Assembly: GCA_013076295.1 (NCBI GenBank)
Contig: RQOL01000845.1
Coordinates: forward strand, 1-64,000
Length of the DNA stretch: 64,000 bases
Direction: 5' to 3'
DNA from: Sanderia malayensis
Lineage: Eukaryota > Cnidaria > Scyphozoa > Semaeostomeae > Pelagiidae
A model generated the notes under the pieces. The model did no database searches and was not told the origin of the DNA. It saw only the letters and a list, made by a program, of their open reading frames with translations. Numbering within the stretch: the stretch's first letter is position 1; the number at the start of each line of letters is the position of its first letter. The position numbers were made by a program, and so were the translations under genes. Below are positions 10,254-19,084 of the stretch, piece by piece.

Positions 10254-10778
10254 TCAGTCTACCAATATTTCTTCAATTTCTTGTTTTACTTCAGTCTTTG
10301 GTCCACCATCAACAAATTCAATATCCTCATCCACTTCTCCTTCTTGAGGAAAAAATCGTTCCATAATTTTTACCTTATCTATTTGCTGCGAATGATGTTG
10401 TCTGTTTTTTTTATTTACTTTCTTGCCTACTTGAACTGGAGCTACTCGTTTTCTTGCAGGTGTAAGAATTGGAATCCAATTATTTTCTTTATCACAACTT
10501 TCAAACATCACTTTTGTCATCATTTCTAATTTACCCCATCCATACACTAATCTTCTTGCAGTTGTAATCCATTCTTCAGCTTTTAAATTTTCAGTCTCTT
10601 TAAATATAAGTCTACACTTTACCATTACATCTGCATATCCATTTTTAGCTCCAACATATAACATATGTTTCGCATTTTGGGCTCCAGGAATATATTTCTT
10701 CAAGCTCTCACTAATCTGATACACCCCATTATTATGCGATACTTTGTATATAAAATCATACGCATTCACCAAAGCCAT
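10254..10778 (-). CDS. Intact 174-residue protein, unknown
   Basis: Start ATG 10776-10778 (MALVNAYDFIYKVSHNNG). Residues 1-100 look like a compact mixed alpha/beta domain. The middle is basic (GKKVNKKNRQHHSQQ) and the C-terminus very acidic (VDEDIEFVDGG and following Glu). The charge layout would fit a DNA- or protein-binding accessory factor. No motif is recognised. The intact frame amid broken neighbours is notable. Confidence 0.45.
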   Translation of the reverse strand: MALVNAYDFIYKVSHNNGVYQISESLKKYIPGAQNAKHMLYVGAKNGYADVMVKCRLIFKETENLKAEEWITTARRLVYGWGKLEMMTKVMFESCDKENNWIPILTPARKRVAPVQVGKKVNKKNRQHHSQQIDKVKIMERFFPQEGEVDEDIEFVDGGPKTEVKQEIEEILVD

Positions 10779-10858
10779 CTTGAAATAAACCGTTCTCTTT
10801 ATTTTATCTCGCTTTATACATTAAATTTTAGTATTTTAATAAAAACATTTATTTTCTT

Positions 10859-11281
10859 TTAAACCATCAATCCAATATATTTCATTAATATATCTCTCAC
10901 ACTTTTTTTTTCTTTTTTTCCAAATTTTAACATAAATGCATCCCAATCTTGTTTCTTAGAATACATCATTTTTAACAAATATTCTCTTACTTCAGATTCA
11001 TTTTTTTCTGATGTTTGAAGTTTCTTTGCGCACGCAGCAAATAACGCTGCTACACGCCCCAATTTTCTATTCCATCACTCATCATTTTTCTTCGCGTAAA
11101 GATCTACAACTTCAATTGCATTATTCGCTGCATTAAAGAATTGATCATTTCTATTCCAAATTTCTTTAACAAGTCTCATCATTACTTTTGTATTATCTTG
11201 CACTTTATCTAGTTCTTTTTTTCCTAAATTAACTAATACAAAATCATCTATCATAAACCACGTTATTTCTGAAAGTGGCAT
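10859..11281 (-). pseudogene. Candidate Bcl-2-like protein with in-frame TGA
   Basis: Two open segments (11281-11075 and 11071-10859) are in the same frame, separated only by a TGA. Read as one region of about 140 codons it is all-helical and carries three features in Bcl-2 order: a BH3-like helix (MMRLVKEIWNRNDQFF), a BH1-like stretch directly after the stop (NRKLGRVAALFAAC), and a BH2-like stretch (KKQDWDAFMLKFG) followed by a hydrophobic helix. Bcl-2 family proteins block or promote mitochondrial cell death, and DNA viruses often carry anti-apoptotic versions. The spacing between BH3 and BH1 is shorter than usual and the BH3 Asp is not conserved, so this is a candidate only. It lies next to death-fold genes. 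Confidence 0.45.
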
Positions 11282-11350
11282 TTTAATTATCCTATTACAA
11301 TTCTATCATATATATACTTATATTACATGTTTATTTTTTTATGTTTTTTT

Positions 11351-12133
11351 TCAATCAAGATCTATATTTCTCATTAATACTTCCACATGATCTTTCACGA
11401 AACTTGTCCAGGAATTATCTAACGCATGCATCAATGCTTCTACTGTTTGAATACTCGTTCCATCTAGACACCACAACCATGCATCAAAGAAATGAATCAT
11501 AGCTGTTGTTACATCCGTCCATTTATATTCTTTTTGATTGACTTTTTCAGTTGGAATAAGCACTTCAATCCATCTTTCATTTAATAATTGCCTAATAAGC
11601 GTTCTTACATCATCAATTCCCATTACTTGTATTATCGGTGCCGTATATATTCTATACCAATATATAAACGGTTCTTTTGAATATCTTTCAACATACGAAC
11701 TTACACGTGATACTAGCTCTGGTTTATATAACACCATAACATCAAACATTTTCTGCCATGTTAATTCCTCATATACAGCCCATTTCCAAATCATCCACCA
11801 CACTGCTCTTCCTTCATCTTCACCCGATCTTTCCCATATTACTGAATCTTCAATCTTTTCATGCTTCCAGTTAAATTTTTTTTGTAACACTTCATACAAT
11901 TCCTTTGCTTTCATTCCATCCATCAACCAAATAAACGATATGTACCACTGCCACAACCCTTCCCCTTTCATTATTTCCTCCAATTTATCATTTCTTTCTT
12001 CTATCAAAATTGGATCTTTTGATGGTTCTTTATTTTGCGCCTCCAATAATTGATAAATTTCATCTGATATTTTATCTTCTTCATATGGCCATGGTTTATA
12101 TTTCGAAATAACTTCTTCATTATTAGTTGCCAT
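11351..12133 (-). CDS. Tandem death-fold protein 1
   Basis: 260 residues from ATG 12131-12133 (MATNNEEV). It appears to hold two death-domain-type six-helix repeats. Each has the signature late block: a helix with Trp (MIWKWAVYEEL; MIHFFDAWLWCL), then a helix ending in a (D/E)-(L/I)-x-x-x-V-like segment (KMFDVMVLYKPELVSRV; TVEALMHALDNSWTSFV). Between the repeats lies PFIYWYRIY, matching the linker of two neighbouring paralogues. Death domains mediate TNF-receptor/FADD/MyD88-type signalling, so a decoy or adaptor role is inferred. The protein is Trp-rich and the frame is intact. Confidence 0.5.
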   Translation of the reverse strand: MATNNEEVISKYKPWPYEEDKISDEIYQLLEAQNKEPSKDPILIEERNDKLEEIMKGEGLWQWYISFIWLMDGMKAKELYEVLQKKFNWKHEKIEDSVIWERSGEDEGRAVWWMIWKWAVYEELTWQKMFDVMVLYKPELVSRVSSYVERYSKEPFIYWYRIYTAPIIQVMGIDDVRTLIRQLLNERWIEVLIPTEKVNQKEYKWTDVTTAMIHFFDAWLWCLDGTSIQTVEALMHALDNSWTSFVKDHVEVLMRNIDLD

Positions 12134-12256
12134 TTTTAACAATTTAATACATGAACTAAAATCTTATTTTATTGTAACATCTTTTATAGCTTCTACGAAT
12201 GACAGCTGTCAATCACACAAAAAAATAACACTTTTTTCTTCATATTAACTTTATTC

Positions 12257-12950
12257 TTATTGAGCAAATCTAACAATTTCATGATACAAATCAAAATCCT
12301 TATGAGTTTTTACTTCTAGTCTCTTAATAGTCTTCAATAATCTTCTTGCTGTTGCTTCAAATCGGAAACGAAAAATCCACTTTTGTAACATATCTTGCAC
12401 GCAACTTGTCTGGATAAAGTCTCCATTATGTTTATGATTATATTTCAACACATCCAAATCATACTTCACCTCATCTGTTTGAAACAAAAACGTGAACAAC
12501 TCATTTGCTTTTTCTCCTACTTCTGATATTATTCCATCGAACACATAAAACCAAAAATGAAAATAATTGATTTGTGGATATTTATCAGTAAAGCCATTCA
12601 CTTCTCGCGCAATATCTTCTCTTCCAATTTCATGCCACACCTCACTGATACCTGAATAGTCCAACATCTCACACATACTTCTATTCCAACTTTTAAATAT
12701 ATTATATGTGATTTTGTGAACATCATTTGGCGCTCTCTTTACAATAGTTTTCAAATCTTAACCGCGTAACTTCAGTTTTTACACCATTCCTGAATCCATA
12801 ATAAATTTCTCAAAATCCACTCCTATTTGACATATCCATCTATATAGATTATATGTCCACAAAAACAATTCACCTTGATAGGCTTTTGCTTCAGCCTTAT
12901 CCCAGAAGCGCATCTCATAAAATTCCCAATCATCATCATCAACATATCTA
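12257..12950 (-). pseudogene. Tandem death-fold protein 2, frameshifted
   Basis: The open frame 12754-12257 (165 codons, bounded upstream by a TAA) aligns with the protein encoded at 13136-13903: DVHKITYNIFKSWN against DCHKITYNIIKEWN, EIGREDIAREV against GMGRKDIADTL, the linker FHFWFYVFDGI against FHYWFNMFDYI, and a second repeat with MLQKWIFRF. The first half of death repeat 1 continues upstream (about 12760-12920) in other frames, so at least two shifts break the gene. No good start codon remains; an in-frame TAG closes the frame near 12950. Confidence 0.5.
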
Positions 12951-13097
12951 TCTATCTATTAAACTTACATTCGGGATATGCATTACTGACGACATAATGA
13001 TAACTAATTTTATTTCCACTTTTCTTCCCTTCTTATACCCTTTTAATTTTACGCATGCGCTATAACACTCTTTGTTAGGTTAGGAGGGACTTACCAT

Positions 13098-13103
13098 TAT
13101 AAA
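13098..13103 (+). promoter_or_regulatory. TATA box candidate for death-fold gene 3
   Basis: TATAAA 33 bp before the ATG at 13136, inside a 185-bp gap shared with the divergent death-fold gene 2. Spacing suits a short 5' leader typical of compact viral genes. Confidence 0.4.
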
Positions 13104-13135
13104 TTCACGTTTTTTACTTACTTCTCTCATTCACC

Positions 13136-13903
13136 ATGTCGAGCTCAAGATCCACTCATGGATTATGGGTGTTTTACCGTCGTCTACGTCTTATCATCAA
13201 TCAACTCGGCTCATCATTTGACCGATTTTATTCTGATATTTTACAACATTGGCCTCTGAATCGCAATCTAGCCGACATCGAAAAAGGTACACCCTATGAT
13301 TGCCACAAAATAACTTACAACATTATCAAAGAATGGAATGATGTACGTGATCAGAAATTGGAATATCATGATATCTTATCTATTCTATCGGGAATGGGAA
13401 GAAAAGATATAGCGGACACTCTTCAAGTTTCACTCGAATGTTCTCCTAATCACAAACCATTTCATTATTGGTTTAACATGTTCGACTACATCACCACTCA
13501 AATACGATATGAAGATTTATCCATGTTTTTCCGAAGTCTTGATCCTTCCAATGATCACGATTGGAAATTGTCATTCATCAAATTCTCCAACAAAGCCAAC
13601 ATCAATCCAAGCAAATATTGCGCCATCGATCTCATGGATAAATGGTTGTTAAATGTAAAACATAACGCATGTCTTTGCCATCTTCTATCTGTGATGAAGC
13701 AAATGAAACTCAAAACTCAAACCAATAAAGATATGCTCACTGACTTTATTGTTGAACATCGGCTTTATAGATTTTGCATCTGTTCGCGCTCAACCAGAAC
13801 ATCTGTTCATATTAATTCACGCGAAGAACCTTTTAATATTAATTATTCACGAGAACATGCTCAATTGCTTGAATCTCCATTTGAACTTTTTAGATATCGC
13901 TAA
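13136..13903 (+). CDS. Tandem death-fold protein 3
   Basis: 255 residues, ATG 13136. It is the best preserved of three paralogues and the only one on the plus strand, reading toward the element terminus. Repeat 1 (about residues 15-105) fits a death domain: a Trp-Pro helix, IEKGTPYD, then ITYNIIKEWND and LSILSGMGRKDIADTL. The linker is PFHYWFNMFDYI. Repeat 2 (about 125-215) has AIDLMDKWLLNV and LLSVMKQMKLKT. There is no signal peptide or membrane segment, so it is likely cytosolic. Family knowledge: such domains pair with host FADD, caspase or MyD88-type partners. Interference with or mimicry of this pathway is inference. The last 40 residues are unassigned. Confidence 0.55.
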   Translation: MSSSRSTHGLWVFYRRLRLIINQLGSSFDRFYSDILQHWPLNRNLADIEKGTPYDCHKITYNIIKEWNDVRDQKLEYHDILSILSGMGRKDIADTLQVSLECSPNHKPFHYWFNMFDYITTQIRYEDLSMFFRSLDPSNDHDWKLSFIKFSNKANINPSKYCAIDLMDKWLLNVKHNACLCHLLSVMKQMKLKTQTNKDMLTDFIVEHRLYRFCICSRSTRTSVHINSREEPFNINYSREHAQLLESPFELFRYR

Positions 13904-13989
13904 AATTTAATTTACCTTTATATTTTTAACAACTCAATATAGATTATGATTTTGAATTTGCTATAATTCTTGTTATTCTCTCTAGTGTT

Positions 13990-14178
13990 ATTATCTGCCT
14001 AAATTCAAATGCCCTCTGCCAATAAATTAATCCGACACCTCCGCAAAGCTTTAAACCTCTAACATTCCATCCCACCACATTCTTAAAACATTAAACAATC
14101 TGCGGCTTTTCCTTAAACATTTAAAAAACCGTGCCGCTCTTAAACATTAAAGATTTACATATGGTCATTAGCCTATAT
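13990..14178. repeat. Right terminal inverted repeat of element 1
   Basis: The stretch 14085-14178 matches, in inverted orientation, 31057-31150 at the left end of element 2. Shared blocks include ccttttccttaaacattta and catatg, ending in a tatactact/agtagtag terminus. Read inward from the end it begins AGTAGTA, in keeping with the 5'-AG start of Polinton termini. The inner part is weaker. Flank outside: tgcagtcactt. Confidence 0.65.
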
Positions 14179-16375
14179 ATACTACTTGCAGTCACTTTAC
14201 AAATAAACTTATTGCAAGATTCTCAGGTAAGCTTATGGTAACAATAATCATAAGGAATGTTCATAAAACTTTCCATCAACATCAAATACAGTGTAGCTGT
14301 ACGTTAAGGAACGAAATGTATGGACTTACTGCTGGGTTGTGATGCTTGGTCTTTCTTATCTGCAAAAGTAAATAATATATAATGAATGACAGGACAAAGT
14401 TAGATCACAACAGAAATGGTAAATTTAGCTTATTATATACATATACAATAGTATCCATAGTAGATAGCTACACAATTTTTGCATCATATACATAAATTGC
14501 TTTTATGAACTATAAAAAAATATCTACCTTTCATAAAACGCTCAAACAGCTGGCAGCACAGTCTTCCTCCTTCTGGTCTGACATTGAATGGGCCCGTACC
14601 AACAAAGGGAAGTGCTTCAGGTGTGGCAAATGTTGACATACCAAGAGCACCATTTTTTGTGTGGCTTGGCATAAATAACAACTACTTCGTAGCCATTGCA
14701 GTAGTGAAGATTCATTGCCTATATATACAATAAACTGTTGTATGAGAGCCTTATTCCAACATGGAAATTCAATCAATAAACAACAGCATCAAATATGGAA
14801 ATAGGATGTTCAGGGTTTTTCAATCAAACAGGGTATAAGGCATGTGGCATAAATATTATTTTTACTTTGGTTATTCTCTCAGCAAACAAAATGATTTCAT
14901 AATAACAATAAATGGTTCTGGCTAACCTTTTGTTGCAAAGAAAACTTTTCTCTACTGATTTTTCGAGGATTAGCTGTCTTCGGTTGTTTGTACAACTTCT
15001 TGCACACAAGGTCCTCTCTACAACTACATTTACGTGTGGCAATGTGGAACGACTCTCCGCATTTCTGGCAAGTCTGCCAAATTATAAGAAATATGAAATT
15101 GAATCTGACTTAGTATTGATTGAACTTGTATTATGTTGTGTGTAAAGACCAGAAGATCTAAGAATTCTTGATTTGGATATATATGCTCAAAGCCATATGA
15201 AGGAAATCTTAATGGAAATTTATACTATTTAAGCATGCATTTTGAATTATATCGAAGAACAATATACTTATCTTAAATCGATGCCTTTATTTGCAGAAAG
15301 AAAAATATTATATTCTACCTTTTGTGGAGGCTTTTTCATGTCTACAAATTGACAAAAAGAACTAAATGGTGTATTTCAGGGCCTTGAGCTTACGCAGCTG
15401 TGTGCTGCTTTGTGGTGATATACAACAACAGGGGTAAGAGGAAAGCAGTCCAATGGGTGTGCAGTGCACGGCCAGGGCAGAACCATTTGGGAACAAGTTC
15501 TGGAAATTGGAAAGCTTTCCTGAAATATTGTTGACTCCCCTTGAGGTGCCAACTTTAATCCAGATTTGGTTTTTTCTCACATAAACTTTTGGAGTGACAA
15601 ATGCCCTGGGACTTCTGGCTAAAATACTGGGTATGGGTATCTGTGACGAAAATTTTGGTGCATGTGCAGAGTGTGACCTGTAAGTTTTCTTCAGTTTAAT
15701 TTTAAATCTAGAAGCCAGCAACAATCAGAATAAAATAATTTTGTTTTTTGCTATAATTTTGTTGCTCCTATTTATTAAAAGAATATTTTAAGTGACACTG
15801 TGCGAGAGGACTATCTCCAACTCCCGCCACATTGTCAGAACATACCTAGGTATTTATTTCAACGGTGCGGTAGGCCGAACATTACCTCAAGAAACTATGC
15901 TAAAAAATTAATAATTAAATCCTTAACCTTCCCTCGAAGCTAGTAGTACGGATAGTAAAACCTATATTCAGGGGCAAATGATAGTATGTCATGGAAACTG
16001 AATACAGTGGTGCATGCTACTGAAATGCATGACGGCGGGAGTTGTCTGTTTTGGATATCTGGGAAATCATGCTTTGACACAGAGGTTAGCCACGAAGTAA
16101 AAAATAAATAAATAAGGAAATCAACAGATCCACAGACCCTTGCGATTGCAAAGAAAGTTAGATCATAATTTTATAAACCACACATTACCTAATCTTGCAC
16201 TTGTTGCGACTGTAGAAGAACCAGGCTGGCTATTCATGGCACCACTACTTTCATCCATGTGGTCCGCCATTTTTATACAAAGTATCAGCAGTGAACTTTT
16301 GATATTGTATCGTATTCACTACAGGAGGTGGATTCAACAGACACAAATATGACAACTGGTGGGCATAAACAGGAT
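14179..16375. other. No gene recognised
   Basis: Ordinary AT-rich intergenic or intronic sequence. Open frames here (for example 14484-14776 and 15362-15724) lack codon bias or motifs. No repeats of other window segments were noticed. Confidence 0.5.
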
Positions 16376-16774
16376 AGAAAGATATATGACAAACGGTGGC
16401 ATATTCCAGAAGGAGACCGTGTTGGGAGTGCGGGGGTGCGGCACCCCCTGTCCAGATCTCAGTCGGCAAATCGAAAAGTCAGTCGGCAAACAAGATGCCC
16501 TAAGAGTGGTTATGCTAAGTTTTACTCAGCCGAAAGCACTGGGCAAATCGTGAAATTCCCAGTGAATTCAATTTGATCTGAAGCAAATTACACAATACGA
16601 CGGAGAATTTAGAGTAATATTAAGATTAAGAATGCATTTTGTAATGCATCCCCCAACTTCATTTTTTGTAATCTAATTCTGGGTAATTTGATTCTGAATT
16701 TAATAAGTTGCTGTATGTCGTTAGTTTTAGTTGATGTTGAAATGAAATATTCTATTCTATTCTATTCAGTCTTA
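16376..16774 (+). repeat. LINE 3' end with (ATTCT)n tail
   Basis: The block ends with a gatgttgaaatgaaat stretch running into attctattctattctattc (16749-16770), the typical 3' UTR and tail of CR1/L2-type LINEs in invertebrates. No coding part is attached. Confidence 0.45.
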
Positions 16775-16873
16775 TTTATGCGGTATGGTAATCTTACTGT
16801 CTGCGATTTTTTAATTTTAGAGGATGCCAACACGACCCATTGAACGACGACCACACCCAGAACACCAAATTTC

Positions 16874-17250
16874 GCTACTGGTTTTCAATTAAGCATAGTG
16901 AGTACTGACAAGAAACCAGAGCTTTGCTAAAGCAGCGCAAGTGAAAAGAATAAATGAAAATTTGACTGTCAAAATTTAATGGCTTTCTGTGAACATGACA
17001 AGTTGGAAAACACACGTTTGAAGATTACTTGCTGATGAAGATTACTTGCTGATTTGGCAAAAACCTGGGGTCTCCATAAAAAACTCTGTTTCTGATAAAG
17101 GAATTTATTACACGAAGCTTGACAGCAATTTAGGATTCGAGCTCCAAACTTTGTAACAGTTTCTTGTTCTCAGATAAATATAGTGCATACTGACAAACAA
17201 GCAGTGCTCTCATTAACAAAAGTCTAGTGGATAAGTGGCTCAGCTTAAAG
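16874..17250 (+). repeat. Repeat family A, copy 1
   Basis: About 375 bp, shared with 18510-19084 (same strand) and 22170-22614, 27139-27570, 27571-27770 (opposite strand). Diagnostic strings: cagagctttgctaaagcag, ggaaaacacacgttt and gctcagcttaa. Confidence 0.8.
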
Positions 17251-18509
17251 GGCTTATGCAGCCTAAAATCACATATAGTTTTTTTGCTGAAAAGTATAGA
17301 ATTCAACATGCTTATCAACATGCCGCAGATAGAATATAAAAATATTTTGTAGTTTTTGAGTTATTCATTGTCAAAATGGGGAATTTGGACAAATTCTGTT
17401 GAAGAAATTGACGTCAGAATGATGCGAAATCCCAGACACCTTTGCGTACCACGGCCAACAAAACAACAAACCTGGCAGACTGAACAACGTCACGTGAAAA
17501 TGTAACTTAAAATAGGGAAACAAATACTAATAAAGAGTATTAAAAAAGCATTTCATGGTCGATCATGTGTTGTAGGGGAACATAACAGCGCGAGTTGGAC
17601 CAACACTAAATTCACCTCTCTCCATAAGTCTCGAAACTCTTCTAAAGACCTGGATTTGACCGTAACAACTGAAGACAAAACAGTACAATGAACAAAACTC
17701 ATATGATTCCATAAAATTAATGTTTAACAGTTGCCAACAATTTATTAAATAACAAATGAACTAACCAATTATCAACATAAGTTTTATTTTCAAAACGGGC
17801 ATCCAGCTCTTTCAGAGATAGGCCTTCACAACCCGATCCTTTATCATCACTGCCGTACCCAGCTCTGGGTCTTCTTGCAAGAAGAGGTTCTCCTTCGTAC
17901 AAACTTCGACTATACGAAGACTACTGAATAGTCTTCGTCTTCTTCGCTACCCTCAAGAAGACTTCTTCCTTCGTTGTCAGAGGAATTTGTTTTAACTAAT
18001 ATTTTCGCAATCCGACATTTTGAAAAGATTTTAGCCAGACACTGTTTCAACAGGCCGGGCAGCTCTTCCTCAGAGAACAATAGTTGAAGAACAATAGCTC
18101 GGTTCATTCTGACGTCACATTTCACCAAAATCATGAAAATTTTATTTTTTTCAAAATTTGTCAAAATTTCTGTGTTTTATTGAAAACAACGGAAATTGGC
18201 TCATAATGTGAGGAAAATATTGCGCTTTTAGCCACAGGTGAGATAATTGAAATCGGCATCGCCTAAGTCGAGTTATTAAAAAAACTCTGGCGCGCGGTCA
18301 ATTTTTCCCATACTGACCCCTATAAAAAATGATTTGCGTGTCATCAAACTGACATCACAGCTCTTCAACAGACCTGGGTGTGTTTGAGCTTGAAGAAAAC
18401 ATACTTATACTCGTCAGAAAACACTCAAAATAGGTTCATAGTGATACTCAGATCTTTTTCTTTTCATTTCCGTAAAAAAATCGATATGTCATTTTAGGCC
18501 GCATAAGCC
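17251..18509. other. No gene recognised
   Basis: Mixed sequence between two A repeats. Short minus frames at 17717-17902 and 17910-18164 include an acidic C-terminus but no identifiable domain. Confidence 0.4.
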
Positions 18510-19084
18510 CTTTAAGAGACTTTAAATTTTATGCAAAAAATTCAGTAATGGACAACTTCGCAAGTCTTCATAACCCAAGCTGTAGAAACTGGAAGGCTAT
18601 TGGTTTTCAATGAAACCCAGTCAGTACTGACAAGAAACCAGAGCTTTGCTAAAGCAGCACAAATGAAAAGATTAAATGAAAATTTGCCTGTCAAAATTTA
18701 ATGGCTTTCTGTTAACATGACAAGTTGGAAAACACACGTTTTGCCTATCATGAAGATTGCTTGCTGATTTGGCAAAAACTTTTCTGATTCTGAACTTTTC
18801 TGATTCAATTGAAACTTTTCTGTTTGTTTGTTAATATTTCTGATAAAGGACTTTATAAAACGATGCTTGATGGCAATTTAGGATCTGAGCTCCAAACTTT
18901 GTAACAGTTTTTTGTTCGCAGATAAGTTTAGTGCGTACTGACAAAAAAGCAGTGCTCTCCCTAACAAAAGCCTAGTGGAACAGTGGCTCAGCTTAAGAGA
19001 CTTTAAATTGTATGAAAAAAATTTATTAATGGACAACTTGGGAAGTCTTCATGACCCAAGCTGCAGAAACTGGAAAGCTACTGA
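18510..19084 (+). repeat. Repeat family A, copy 2 (tandem start)
   Basis: A full A unit followed by the beginning of the next. The tract agagactttaaatt... occurs at 18513 and again at 18988, showing the unit is tandem with a period of about 475 bp. The LINE coding sequence starts abruptly at about 19082 within the second unit. Confidence 0.75.

Noticed and set aside
11538..12053. 171-codon plus-strand ORF.
   Set aside because: Antisense of the death-fold protein gene, no motif; shadow frame.
13136..13903. Interpreting the repeats as CARD or death-effector domains.
   Set aside because: The Trp helix and the late G-(R)-x-D-I/L-A block fit death domains better; the RxDL motif of death-effector domains is not seen. 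The fold class remains to be tested.
16140..16576. Overlapping plus ORFs suggestive of a gene.
   Set aside because: No domain or codon bias; region grades into a LINE 3' tail.
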